Source of the DNA: Chloroflexota bacterium
GTDB lineage: Bacteria; Chloroflexota; Anaerolineae; Promineifilales; Promineifilaceae
Assembly: GCA_022616275.1 (NCBI GenBank)
Contig: JAKEFB010000234.1
Span: 1 to 34,606, forward strand
Direction: 5' to 3'
DNA length: 34,606 nucleotides
The notes under the pieces were generated by a model that saw only the letters and a program-made list of their open reading frames with translations, did no database searches and was not told where the DNA came from. Both the position numbers and the translations under genes were made by a program. The number at the start of each line of letters is the position of its first letter. Positions within the stretch are counted from its first letter, which is position 1. Shown piece by piece: positions 9,149 to 17,131 of the stretch.

Positions 9149-10260
9149 GTCACTGTTTGCACCTCGACAGACAACACGGCCGGCAAATCTCGGACGATGG
9201 GCGCCCAACTGTCGCCGGAATCGGCCGAGGCGTACACCTGCCCGCCGGTGGTGCCGAAGTATACGCCGCAAGGATCGAGCGAGTCAACGGCCATGGCATC
9301 GCGTAAGACGTTGACGTAGCAGTCGCTTTGCGGCAGGCCTTTGGTGAGCGCCTCCCACTCGTTTCCGCCCGTCCGGCTGCGGTAGACGCGCAGCTTGCCA
9401 TCGGGCGGATAATGCTCCGAGTCGCTCTTGATCGGGACGACGTAGATGGTGTCCGGCTCGTGGGCGTGAACGGCGATTGGAAATCCGAAGTCGCTCGGCA
9501 AGTTGCCGCTGACCTCGTGCCACGACTCGCCGCCATCGTCGCTACGCATGACGTCCCAGTGCTTCTGCATGAACAAGACGTTCGGCCGCCCCGGGTGCAT
9601 GGCAATGCGGTGAACACAATGGCCGACCTCGGCATCCGGGTCCGGCAGCTCATACGGAGATTTCAGGCCGTTGTTCACCGGCCGCCACGTCTGGCCACCG
9701 TCGTCGGTGCGGAACGCGCCCGCGGCCGAGATAGCGATGAAGATCCGGTCGGGATCGCCCGGGTCCAGAATGATCGTGTGCAGGCACATCCCACCGGCGC
9801 CCGGTTGCCAGAGTTGTCCTTTGGCCGTGCGCAGGCCGGGGAGTTCCTGCCACGTCTGCCCGCCGTCGCTTGTGCGGAACAAGGCGGCGTCTTCCACCCC
9901 GGCGTAGACCGTGTCCGGATCGGTCAGCGACGGTTCGAGGTGCCAGACACGCTTGAACTCCCAGGGGTGTTGCGTACCGTCGTACCACTGGTGGGTACCG
10001 GGGACGCCGTCATACACGAACTCGTTCCCCACGGGCGCCCAGGTCTCGCCGCCGTCGTTGGAGCGATGGATCACCTGTCCGAACCAGTCGCTGGACTGCG
10101 ACGCATACAGCCGATTCGGGTCAACCGGTGATCCCTTGAGGTGGTAAATCTCCCAGCCGGCAAAGTGGGGGCTGCTGACGTCCCACCGTTCGCGCTTGGC
10201 GTCTGAAGTAAGAATAAACGCACCCTTGCGGGTGCCGACCAAAACTCGAACTCCGCTCAT
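9145..10260 (-). CDS. Cytoplasmic BNR/Asp-box propeller protein (sialidase-like fold), coupled to a MoaD-like gene
   Basis: This 371-residue protein lacks any signal peptide ([17 protein letters not shown]), unlike the exported propeller at 935-2032. Six Asp-box blades are visible: [40 protein letters not shown] and SADSGDSW. Between them are [13 protein letters not shown] and [14 protein letters not shown] strands. Such proteins are usually annotated as exo-alpha-sialidase or glycosyl hydrolase, but I see no basis for sialidase activity in the cytoplasm. An AGGAGA site lies about 6 nt before the ATG. The last codons overlap the ATG of the Gly-Gly protein, so the pair is one operon. A functional link, for example as target or scaffold of the ubiquitin-like partner, is an inference. 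Confidence 0.88.
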   Translation of the reverse strand: MSGVRVLVGTRKGAFILTSDAKRERWDVSSPHFAGWEIYHLKGSPVDPNRLYASQSSDWFGQVIHRSNDGGETWAPVGNEFVYDGVPGTHQWYDGTQHPWEFKRVWHLEPSLTDPDTVYAGVEDAALFRTSDGGQTWQELPGLRTAKGQLWQPGAGGMCLHTIILDPGDPDRIFIAISAAGAFRTDDGGQTWRPVNNGLKSPYELPDPDAEVGHCVHRIAMHPGRPNVLFMQKHWDVMRSDDGGESWHEVSGNLPSDFGFPIAVHAHEPDTIYVVPIKSDSEHYPPDGKLRVYRSRTGGNEWEALTKGLPQSDCYVNVLRDAMAVDSLDPCGVYFGTTGGQVYASADSGDSWAPIVRDLPAVLSVEVQTVT

Positions 10261-10312
10261 ACTTTTCTCCTTTTGGGGTGACCGTCACTTCCGTAAGTGA
10301 CAGTCACCTGAG

Positions 10313-10789
10313 TTATGGTTTCAGGCTGCACAAGGCCTGTCGAATCTCACCCAGGTGATAGGCAGTGTGGACGATGACTGCTATGGCCCCACCGATGTGC
10401 TGCTCACCCGGCCACTCGACCGTATCGTTGATAAGTTGCTTGATGCGGTTATAGCTTTCACGCAGTTCCGTCTTGATCGCCTCCCATTCTTCGGGGGTGA
10501 CGGCCGCGGTCTCTCGCCAGATCTTGCCCCAGTCCTGCCGCTCGTTCTGTTGCGTGCGCACGCTGCGCTCTGTCACGTCCAGATAAAAGGCCACGTGCTT
10601 CACCTGCGCGGCCAGCGTGGCGCACTTGCCGCCCACCGGCACCGATGCTTCCGCAGCGGAAATCGTGGCCAGCGTCTCGAACATAGACGTGCCCCCGTCG
10701 AGGAAGTAACCCTGCACGTTGTCGAATGTCTCATCAAGCAACGTGTAGAGCGCGTTCGTGAAATGCTCCGCTTGAATTTGAGTGGACAT
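10313..10789 (-). CDS. DinB-like four-helix metal-binding protein
   Basis: This 158-residue protein has the DinB/YfiT fold signature. It is a helical bundle with histidines in HVAFYLD in the middle and HTAYHLGEIRQAL at the C-terminus, which bind a divalent metal in this superfamily. Many members are thiol-dependent transferases or of unknown role. No specific substrate can be named. The start is an ATG with AGGAGA 4 nt upstream. It is the gene nearest upstream of the propeller/ubiquitin-like pair on the same strand, about 50 nt away, and may be co-transcribed with it. A sigma-70-like promoter (10853-10881, minus) precedes it. Confidence 0.82.
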   Translation of the reverse strand: MSTQIQAEHFTNALYTLLDETFDNVQGYFLDGGTSMFETLATISAAEASVPVGGKCATLAAQVKHVAFYLDVTERSVRTQQNERQDWGKIWRETAAVTPEEWEAIKTELRESYNRIKQLINDTVEWPGEQHIGGAIAVIVHTAYHLGEIRQALCSLKP

Positions 10790-10852
10790 CAGTTCTCCTG
10801 ATTTTAGTTCAGATGACTTGTTATCCCACTTTATGAATAAGAGGTTGCCTCT

Positions 10853-10881
10853 ATTTTAGAACATCTATTCTATTTTGGCAA
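10853..10881 (-). promoter_or_regulatory. Sigma-70-like promoter for the dinB-like gene
   Basis: Read on the minus strand, TTGCCA (10881-10876) and TAAAAT (10858-10853) are separated by exactly 17 nt. Transcription would begin about 60 nt before the start codon at 10789. A small hairpin AGAGG/CCTCT lies in the leader. Confidence 0.5.
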
Positions 10882-10987
10882 ACAGGATTAGCTATCAGCC
10901 TGCGCTTCGCTGAGCGGCGCAAACAGCGTTTCTCATTGGGAGCGCTCTTCCTGCGGGGTTCGGAGAAAACGGGCCTTTGTCATCAAT

Positions 10988-11452
10988 TCATTCATCTGGG
11001 TAAACAGTAACCGGAACCACCGAACGAATTGGGAAACCAATATTGAGCGGTGTTACCTCCATAAGGTTCTGTAGACCATTCCTGGATAAATCTTTAATAA
11101 CAATCTCGACCGGCCGGGATTCTTCAGCCAGGCTGACCGTCACGTATAATGTAGTGCATTTGAATATGCAGAGTTTACTTCTCTCCTCGCGTACTGTGAT
11201 GCTCTTGACTGTAAACCATTCACCTTTCCTGGCCGGTTCAACGGCCGGCATTTCTTGAATTCTTAGAGCCTTCTCGGTCTCAGACCAGGCAGTAAATAGC
11301 TCGATCTGAATCTGGTTAGTTTCGTATGGTTGGTATCGATGCCAGGCAGTTAGGGCGTTTCCAATCGTTATAAACAACATCGGCAACCATGCAAAGATCA
11401 GGGCAGCGCGTGACATACTCTGTGATCTGTGCTGTTGTTTTTGCTTTTCCAT
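10988..11452 (-). CDS. Hypothetical protein with one N-terminal membrane segment
   Basis: I do not recognise this 154-residue protein. It has a basic, glutamine-rich head (MEKQKQQHRSQSMSR), one hydrophobic segment at about 16-35 (LIFAWLPMLFITIGNALTAW) and a hydrophilic outer domain. That domain is rich in beta-type segments such as WFTVKSITVREE, TTLYVTVSLAEE and PVEIVIKDLS, and includes two closely spaced cysteines (CIFKC). The single anchor and the beta-rich tail suggest a membrane-tethered extracytoplasmic domain. The Shine-Dalgarno site is weak (GAAAGA). The GC content is lower than in the flanking rhamnose locus. The next gene upstream on the same strand ends 38 nt away. Confidence 0.65.
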   Translation of the reverse strand: MEKQKQQHRSQSMSRAALIFAWLPMLFITIGNALTAWHRYQPYETNQIQIELFTAWSETEKALRIQEMPAVEPARKGEWFTVKSITVREERSKLCIFKCTTLYVTVSLAEESRPVEIVIKDLSRNGLQNLMEVTPLNIGFPIRSVVPVTVYPDE

Positions 11453-11490
11453 AGTCTTTCAGCCAGAATGTCACTTGCGGCCGTTGCCTA

Positions 11491-11940
11491 TCATAAACCC
11501 AGATACAACACAAAGGACGTAAAATCTGGGGCGATGACTTTCCAGCGCGCACCTTCATCACCCCACTGGCACATCATTACTCTTGGATTGTCAGGTGAAG
11601 TACGGTAATCCAGGCAAATAGCTTCTTCATCCCAGTTCATGGCAATGATGACTGCATAATCCACGTCGAGCACCGTTGAATCCTCCATGGGCGCTTCCAT
11701 GTGCTTTGATGAAGCAAGGGCATAAATATGCGCCAGTTTTTCATCATTTGCCAGGTGATGGTTTCCACTAGTCTCCCGACGCATACTCTCTATAGTGAGA
11801 AAATCAAATTCATCAGCACGTTCGCTGCCAGTTAACTCCGCCAGTACGGCCGTATCCTCCGGGCGCTTCCACTGGTTTTGCTCGATCAGCTTTAGGAGAA
11901 GCGGTGGTAGCGGTAAGCCATTTACCTCCACTAGATACAT
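11491..11940 (-). CDS. SMI1/KNR4 (SUKH)-like protein, short form
   Basis: This 149-residue protein ends with ICLDYRTSPDNPRVMMCQW and WKVIAPDFTSFVLYLGL. These resemble the second half of SMI1/KNR4 domains, where an ICLDYR-like strand and a C-terminal W...IA.SF helix are usual. SUKH proteins often act as immunity partners of polymorphic toxins, including RHS toxins, and also occur alone. No toxin gene is next to it. The RHS gene of this window begins 18 kb away. The ATG at 11940 has no good Shine-Dalgarno site. It follows, by 4 nt, a short frame that seems to be the end of a lost gene. The family assignment is by eye only. Confidence 0.65.
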   Translation of the reverse strand: MYLVEVNGLPLPPLLLKLIEQNQWKRPEDTAVLAELTGSERADEFDFLTIESMRRETSGNHHLANDEKLAHIYALASSKHMEAPMEDSTVLDVDYAVIIAMNWDEEAICLDYRTSPDNPRVMMCQWGDEGARWKVIAPDFTSFVLYLGL

Positions 11941-11944
11941 GGGA

Positions 11945-12073
11945 TTACTTCAAGAAGTCACGGAAACCCTGGTACAATTGTCGTAGTCCGGCCGGAAAAG
12001 CCTCGTTGGTGGTGATAATTTTGGCCAAGGCCAACTGGTAGTTGGGCAAGGGGTCCTGCCATAGCCAGTCCAT
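11945..12073 (-). pseudogene. Possible C-terminal remnant of a lost gene (42 codons)
   Basis: The minus strand reads MDWLWQDPLPNYQLALAKII and continues to a DFLK-stop ending. A few codons upstream of the ATG the frame is closed by TGA. The sequence looks like protein rather than noise, but it is too short for a domain I know. The 15 bases of its end (11946-11960) are identical to 8770-8784, where the minus strand again ends in ARLHDFLK-stop. Both may be tails of degraded copies of one family. Confidence 0.25.
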
Positions 12074-12211
12074 GTTAAGCCAGAAGTCAGGTCAACTCTT
12101 GTTACGAGTACAGGCGGTAGTATAGCATAACGCGATTACTGGAGTAGCCTGGCCCATTGCCGGCCGCCCACCCCAGGCTGCACCTCACTAATTGCAGCCA
12201 CGACTACCCCA

Positions 12212-12240
12212 TTGACACTCGTCCCTTATCTTGCTATACT
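12212..12240 (+). promoter_or_regulatory. Consensus sigma-70 promoter of the tetR unit
   Basis: TTGACA (12212-12217) and TATACT (12235-12240) are spaced by 17 nt. The expected transcription start near 12247 coincides with the palindrome at 12247-12262. Confidence 0.75.
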
Positions 12241-12246
12241 GTGGCT

Positions 12247-12262
12247 GTGAGTAAACACTCAC
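12247..12262 (+). promoter_or_regulatory. Probable TetR-family operator
   Basis: The 16-bp palindrome GTGAGTAAACACTCAC has two 6-bp arms around AAAC, followed by a further overlapping ACTCAC. It covers the predicted transcription start of the regulator gene. This placement fits autorepression, and ligand binding would release the whole unit. Confidence 0.6.
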
Positions 12263-12284
12263 TCACATATTGAGAGAGAAGCAT

Positions 12285-12881
12285 ATGCGAGAGGAAACAC
12301 ACCGGCAAATTGTGGATGCAGTCGAGAAGCTGATTCAAACGAAGGGGCTTGCACGAGTAACGACCAAGGAAATCGCCCAGGCAACTGGCTTGTCAGAAGG
12401 AGCGCTTTACAGGCATTTCGACCATAAAGAGGATGTCTTCTTTGCCGTTTTGCAGAAGCATTTGCCGATCCTGGTTGGCACTCTCGATAACCAGGTGGCA
12501 GGGACAAAAACGGTGCGAGAAAACCTGGTAGAAATTGCCCTTGCCGTTTTGAGTTACTATGAGCAACTCATTCCCATGAATGCATCCTTTTTCGCCGATA
12601 CCGTTTTACTCACTCGCTTTCGTGAAGCGCTCAGACAAATCGGGGGGAAACCACAGCACCTCCACGAACGTGTAGCGGCCTATATTGAGGAAGAGCAGCG
12701 GTTGGGGCGGATCAAGCCTCAACTGCCTGCCTTAAGCATTGCCATCCTCCTGTTGGCAGCAGTCCATCACTATGGTTTCTTGCGGCAACTGCTCGGCGAA
12801 AATCCGTTTGATACGGCCGAGCGACAGTTTGTCGAAAATATCGTACAGGTAGTGACTCAAGGCATTTTACCTTCCGAATAA
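12285..12881 (+). CDS. TetR-family transcriptional repressor
   Basis: This 198-residue protein has a TetR helix-turn-helix near the N-terminus (VTTKEIAQATGLSEGALYRHF) and a variable all-helical ligand domain after it. The ATG at 12285 follows GAGAGA at a good distance and is preferred to a TTG at 12270. It is the first gene of an apparent unit: 20 nt later comes a PPOX-type enzyme, and that gene's stop overlaps a diheme cytochrome c gene. It likely represses this unit through the palindrome at 12247-12262. The inducer is unknown. It may be a small toxic or redox-active compound, given the flavin/F420-type enzyme and cytochrome that follow. Confidence 0.9.
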   Translation: MREETHRQIVDAVEKLIQTKGLARVTTKEIAQATGLSEGALYRHFDHKEDVFFAVLQKHLPILVGTLDNQVAGTKTVRENLVEIALAVLSYYEQLIPMNASFFADTVLLTRFREALRQIGGKPQHLHERVAAYIEEEQRLGRIKPQLPALSIAILLLAAVHHYGFLRQLLGENPFDTAERQFVENIVQVVTQGILPSE

Positions 12882-12901
12882 ACCGCTGGAGATAACCACC
12901 C

Positions 12902-13310
12902 ATGAGCACTCAAAGCATAGCAAGGGCTGAACAGCCCGCATTTGCTCAACCCGACGTCGCCCAAGTTGCCTTATTGACCACTTTCCGCCGCAGTGGTCAG
13001 GCAGTCAGCACCCCAGTTGGGACCATGACCGGGGACGGAAAAGTGTATTTCATGACCCCCGCGAAGACAGGAAAGGCCAAGCGCATCAGGAACAATCCGC
13101 AGGTGACACTCGCTCCTTGCACATTTAAGGGAGAAAGGCTTGGACCAACTGTTGAGGGTGTCGCGCGCCGACTTAATGGTAGCGAAGCACAGCGCGCGCC
13201 GGCTAATCTGCGTTGGCGTTCTTGGGTTGGTTTGGGACATCGTTTATCGGCTGTGGTATCCTGGAGATAAAACAGCCGTCTATGAAATCTCGCTAGAAGA
13301 CAAGGAATGA
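12902..13310 (+). pseudogene. PPOX-type flavin/F420-binding oxidoreductase gene with a frameshift
   Basis: The first 98 codons or so read as a pyridoxamine-oxidase-fold protein of the F420-dependent type, with VALLTTFRRSGQAVSTPVG, KVYFMTPAKTGKAKRIRNNP and VTLAPCTFKGERLGPTVEG. The frame then runs into an unrelated end at 13270. In the next frame the expected tail appears, LGLVWDIVYRLWYPGDK and AVYEISLEDKE, ending at a TGA (13308-13310) that overlaps the cytochrome ATG. The shift lies in the tract GCGCGCGC at 13192-13199. Adding one GC unit gives QRARRLI and restores a protein of 136 residues. It is either a recently broken gene, a slippage-controlled gene or a sequencing error. GGAG precedes the ATG by 10 nt. 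Confidence 0.75.
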
Positions 13311-14266
13311 TTGGCATTCTTATCACCATCACGGTTGGCCTGTTGTTCAGCTTGCTGGCACTGCGCGTCCGGCGCAGTGAACGGGCGCTTTTCAAATGGG
13401 CTGGCAGCATTCTCAGTGGGCTGTTAGCAGTGGTATTGTTCTTACTAGGTGGGATAGCATTGGTCGGCCTCATCCGTATCGAGGCCCCGGCAGCACGCCC
13501 CGCGTCCAATCTCCAGGCCAACCACTCGCCAGAGCAGATTGCGCGCGGCGAGCGCCTGGCCCATTTGTGTACGACATGCCATTCCAGCACAGGGGATCTG
13601 CCTCTGGATGGCACTGTGCTCAATTTCATTGAGGCGCCCTTTGGCACGATTGCAGCGCCCAATCTGACTGCGGGCGGGAACCTGGACCAGTGGACTGATG
13701 GCGAGATCGGCCGGGCAATCCGTGAGGGCATCGGCCGGGATGGAAATGCCCTGGTGATTATGCCCTCACAGTATCTACGCCACCTGAGTGACCAGGACGT
13801 GGAAGCACTGGTAGCTTATCTGCGCTCACAGCCGGCCGTCGAGCACGAGGTTCCAGAGACGCGGCTGAATTTCCTGGGGCTGGTGGCCGTAGGCACAGGT
13901 CTGTTCCCCACCGCTGTTCAATCTGATGTTCCAGAATCCACTGGGGCGCCACCCGCTGGCCCGACAGTTGATTACGGCGAGTACCTTGTCAACTTCTCAA
14001 TGTGCCGGGATTGTCATGGCGTAAACTTGATGGGCGGCGATCCGGAAGGGTTTGTGCCTGTCGGCCCGCCGCTGCCACCACTCGTCGCCGCCTGGAGCGC
14101 CGAGGAGTTTATCACCACGATCCGCACCGGCGTCGATCCAGACGGACAGTTACTCGACGGCGAGCAAATGCCCTGGGCAACCTATTCAGCTACCTTCACT
14201 GACGACGAACTTCTAGCAATCTACGAGTATCTCCGCGTACTTGCCGCAGAGGGCAGCGTTGAGTAG
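13307..14266 (+). CDS. Membrane-anchored diheme cytochrome c
   Basis: This 319-residue protein has two N-terminal membrane segments (about 1-20 and 34-56). Two cytochrome c domains follow, facing the outside. Domain 1 has CTTCH (88-92) and a likely axial Met in MPSQYLRHLSDQDVEALVAYL (M152). Domain 2 has CRDCH (233-237) and a likely axial Met in GEQMPWATYS (M289). It resembles the diheme subunits that pass electrons from membrane or periplasmic dehydrogenases. Its ATG overlaps the stop of the restored PPOX frame as ATGA, so the two were translationally coupled. The electron donor is not identified. Confidence 0.9.
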   Translation: MIGILITITVGLLFSLLALRVRRSERALFKWAGSILSGLLAVVLFLLGGIALVGLIRIEAPAARPASNLQANHSPEQIARGERLAHLCTTCHSSTGDLPLDGTVLNFIEAPFGTIAAPNLTAGGNLDQWTDGEIGRAIREGIGRDGNALVIMPSQYLRHLSDQDVEALVAYLRSQPAVEHEVPETRLNFLGLVAVGTGLFPTAVQSDVPESTGAPPAGPTVDYGEYLVNFSMCRDCHGVNLMGGDPEGFVPVGPPLPPLVAAWSAEEFITTIRTGVDPDGQLLDGEQMPWATYSATFTDDELLAIYEYLRVLAAEGSVE

Positions 14267-14302
14267 GAAGTGGCCATCGCCAGATAGGTTAATATGGGGG
14301 CA

Positions 14303-17008
14303 TCATTCCTCTCGTTCATCAGCTACAGGCGTCGCGGCCGGCCAACTGAACCGGTAACGGCCGGACCCTAGCTTGACGATCACCTGGCCATTCTCTTGCT
14401 GGATTTCGTGAATAGCCTCCACCTGGCCCAGGGGCAGGCCCTGCTCGGTAACGGCGACAAGCGAGGGCGCCGGCAGGTGGACGATGGCCTCGGTGTTGGC
14501 CGGTATGGTCACGGCCAGTTCAAAGCGGCCGTTCTCCAGCGCCCACCTGGACTCGATCCGGCCGACCATCGAATCCAGCCAGGCCCCGGCGGAGGTTAAC
14601 TGCCCGCCCGGTTGCGGCCGGATGAGAATGCGCTTGTAGCCGGGCGCGCCAGGATCAACCTCAATCCCGGCCACCACGCGATACAACCACTCGCCAATAG
14701 CCCCGTAAGCGTAGTGGTTGAGGGAGTTCATGCTGGGGTCCTGAAACGTCCCGTCCGGCTTCAGGCCATCCCAACGCTCCCAAATGGTGGTCGCCCCCTG
14801 GGTAACGGGATAGAGCCAGGAGGGATAACTTTCCTGTTCCAGCAAGGCGTAGGCCAGGTCGAGATAACCATAGCGGCTGAGCACGTGGCATAAATAGGGT
14901 GTGCCCACAAAGCCGGTCGTTAAGTGATGCCCGCGCTTACGCACGTCTTCGGCCAGGCGGCGGGCCGCCCCGGCGTGGAGCGACGGCGGTAGGAGATCGA
15001 ACATCAGGGCCAGGATGTAGGCCGTCTGGGTATTACTGGCCAGGCGGCCGTTGGGGGTGACAAATTCCCGGCCGAAAGCAGCTTTGATTTGGGCCAGCAA
15101 GTGGGCGTAGGTCGCGGCCTCCTCCTCTTTCCCCAGGACGCGCGCCGCCTGTTGGACGATGCTGGTCGAATAGGCAAAAAAGGCTGTGGCAATCAGTTCC
15201 ACGTCCGTGACCGCATAGGGAGAGCCGGGGTTGGTCGAGTTGATGGCCAGCCAGTCGCCAAAGTGGGAACCGCTATCCCAGATCAGCCGGTCGCCGGCCT
15301 GCCGCCAGACGTAATTCACCCAGGCGGCCATGCTATCGTACTGTTCGGCCAGGATACGGGTGTCGCCGTAACACAGGTAGATCGTCCACGGGCCAATGAC
15401 GGCCGCGTCGCCCCAGGCGGCCGAACCGCCCTTGCCTAAAACGTCGGGAATGACGTGGGGGACGCAGCCGTCTTCGTATTGGTCGGCGGCCAGATCTTTG
15501 AGCCACCTGGTGAAAAAGCCGGCCACATTCCTATTAAAGCAGGCCGTGCGCAGGAAGACCTGGGCGTCTCCGGTCCAGCCCAGCCGCTCGTCGCGCTGCG
15601 GGCAATCGGTCGGGACCTCCAAAAAGTTGCCTTTTTGTCCCCAGACAATGTTGCGCTGTAACTGGTTGAGCAACGGCCGGGAACATTCAAAGTGGCCGGT
15701 CGGGGGAGTGTCCGAGTGAATGACGATGCCGGTTATCCTGTCCAGGGTTAGCTCGCCAGGATAGCCCGCGACGGCCACGTAGCGGAAACCGTGGAAGGTG
15801 AAGTGCGGCTCGTAAACCTCCTCCCCGCCGCCTTTCAGGACGTACTGGTCGGTCTGTTGGGCGCTGCGCAGGTTTTCGGTGTACAGATTGCCTTGTTGGT
15901 CAAGCGTCTCGGCGTGCCTGAGCGTGACCACGTCGCCGGCCTGGCCCTGGACCTGCAAACGTACCCAGCCGACCATATTCTGGCCCATGTCCACGACGGT
16001 TTCCCCGGCCAGGGTACGAACCAGGCCGGCCGGCCGTAGCTCTTCAATGCGGCGCACGGGCGGGCCAGCCTGGGCCACCAGGATAGCCTGGCTGTGCTCG
16101 ACGACCCGGACGCCGGCCCAGTCGTGGTCGTCGTAACCGGCCGTGCTCCAACTCGCCCTTTCCAGCCGGGCGTCATAGCTTTCGCCGTTATAGATGTCTG
16201 ACTTGAGAATGGGGCCGGTGGCCGCTTTCCAGCTTGCGTCTGTGCCGGCGACCTGCACCCGGCCATCCGCATAAACGATGACCAGTTGCAGCAGCAGGGC
16301 CAGGTCCCGGCCGTAAACATTGCGCCGGCCGTGCCAGCCTAAATAGCCGCGATACCAGCCGTCGCCCAGGGTGACGCCCACGGCATTGAGGCCGGCCTTT
16401 AAATAGCCTGTTACCTCATAGGTCTGATACTGCAGGCGTTTGTGGTAACTGGTCCAACCAGGGGTGAAGAGCAGGTCGCCGACGCGCTGCCCGTTCAGCT
16501 CCATTTCATACAGGCCCAGGCTGGTGACGTAGGCCCGGGCGCTTTGCACGTTACCCGCCACGGGAAAGGTTGTCCGCAGCAGGGGACAGGGCGGCGGGAC
16601 AGAGACGTCTTCGGCCAGGTCCGGCTGAATCCACTCCGCCTGCCACTCCACAGGGTTGAGCAGGCCCATCTCCCAAAAGGCCGGCTCGCTCCAGGCCGAG
16701 AGCTGCCCCCGATTATCCCAGACCCGGACCTTCCACCAGTAGCGCCGGCCGGACTCCAGCGGCCGGCCCTGATACACCTGATGGATCGAGTCCTCCGAAA
16801 ACACCCGGCCGGAGTCCCAGCAGTTGCCGTCGCCCTGTTCGAGCCGGCTTAAATCGTCGGCAACGAGGAGGTGATAGGCGGTCTGCCGGACGTTGCGTTC
16901 GCCGGCCTCCAGGCGCCAGCTTAGACGCGGCGGCCGGACGTCAAGGCCGATGGGGTTGGCCTGATATTCACAAGTTAAACCGGTAACGACGATTGAAGCG
17001 TTGACCAA
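14303..17008 (-). CDS. Alpha-L-rhamnosidase, GH78 family, cytoplasmic
   Basis: This enzyme releases terminal L-rhamnose from rhamnosides and so feeds the pathway encoded next to it. The protein of 901 residues shows the family order. First comes a fibronectin-like head (GLTCEYQANPIGLDVRPPRLSW), then a jelly-roll carbohydrate-binding domain (LGLYEMELNGQRVGD, FTPGWTSYHKRLQYQTYEV). The (alpha/alpha)6 catalytic domain follows, with the acidic motif DCPQRDERLGWTGD at about 468-481, and then a C-terminal beta domain (GYKRILIRPQPGG). TTG at 17008 is taken as the start because GGAGG (17016-17020) lies 7 nt upstream. The longer frame to 17041 runs into a repeat and has no such site. There is no signal peptide, so the enzyme probably acts on imported oligosaccharides or glycosides. 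Confidence 0.92.
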   Translation of the reverse strand: MVNASIVVTGLTCEYQANPIGLDVRPPRLSWRLEAGERNVRQTAYHLLVADDLSRLEQGDGNCWDSGRVFSEDSIHQVYQGRPLESGRRYWWKVRVWDNRGQLSAWSEPAFWEMGLLNPVEWQAEWIQPDLAEDVSVPPPCPLLRTTFPVAGNVQSARAYVTSLGLYEMELNGQRVGDLLFTPGWTSYHKRLQYQTYEVTGYLKAGLNAVGVTLGDGWYRGYLGWHGRRNVYGRDLALLLQLVIVYADGRVQVAGTDASWKAATGPILKSDIYNGESYDARLERASWSTAGYDDHDWAGVRVVEHSQAILVAQAGPPVRRIEELRPAGLVRTLAGETVVDMGQNMVGWVRLQVQGQAGDVVTLRHAETLDQQGNLYTENLRSAQQTDQYVLKGGGEEVYEPHFTFHGFRYVAVAGYPGELTLDRITGIVIHSDTPPTGHFECSRPLLNQLQRNIVWGQKGNFLEVPTDCPQRDERLGWTGDAQVFLRTACFNRNVAGFFTRWLKDLAADQYEDGCVPHVIPDVLGKGGSAAWGDAAVIGPWTIYLCYGDTRILAEQYDSMAAWVNYVWRQAGDRLIWDSGSHFGDWLAINSTNPGSPYAVTDVELIATAFFAYSTSIVQQAARVLGKEEEAATYAHLLAQIKAAFGREFVTPNGRLASNTQTAYILALMFDLLPPSLHAGAARRLAEDVRKRGHHLTTGFVGTPYLCHVLSRYGYLDLAYALLEQESYPSWLYPVTQGATTIWERWDGLKPDGTFQDPSMNSLNHYAYGAIGEWLYRVVAGIEVDPGAPGYKRILIRPQPGGQLTSAGAWLDSMVGRIESRWALENGRFELAVTIPANTEAIVHLPAPSLVAVTEQGLPLGQVEAIHEIQQENGQVIVKLGSGRYRFSWPAATPVADEREE

Positions 17009-17034
17009 GCGCAGCCCTCCTACGAAAATAATTT

Positions 17035-17058
17035 GACGCAAAGACGCAAAGACGCAAA
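17035..17058 (-). repeat. Three tandem copies of an 8-bp word (GACGCAAA)
   Basis: Bases 17035-17058 are three exact copies of GACGCAAA. The reverse reads as CTTTGCGTC repeats, a type of word I recall as a dispersed intergenic repeat in many bacteria. It lies just upstream of the rhamnosidase start. A 26-codon frame with a good AGGAG site (17020-17100, minus) runs through it but looks fortuitous. Confidence 0.7.
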
Positions 17059-17131
17059 GGTTGTAAAGAATTTTCGTTCATTGTGGTGCGCTCCGCGCAT
17101 GGAAACTCCTCTAAAAATAGGCGGGGATTGA

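Noticed and set aside
9145-10260. True exo-alpha-sialidase
   Set aside because: Asp boxes define the propeller fold only. The protein is cytoplasmic and I could not place the arginine triad, Tyr/Glu pair or acid of sialidases.
17020-17100. Small 26-codon gene upstream of the rhamnosidase with a good AGGAG site
   Set aside because: Its sequence is mostly the CTTTGCGTC repeat, which gives similar fortuitous frames in many genomes, and it ends on the rhamnosidase ribosome binding site.
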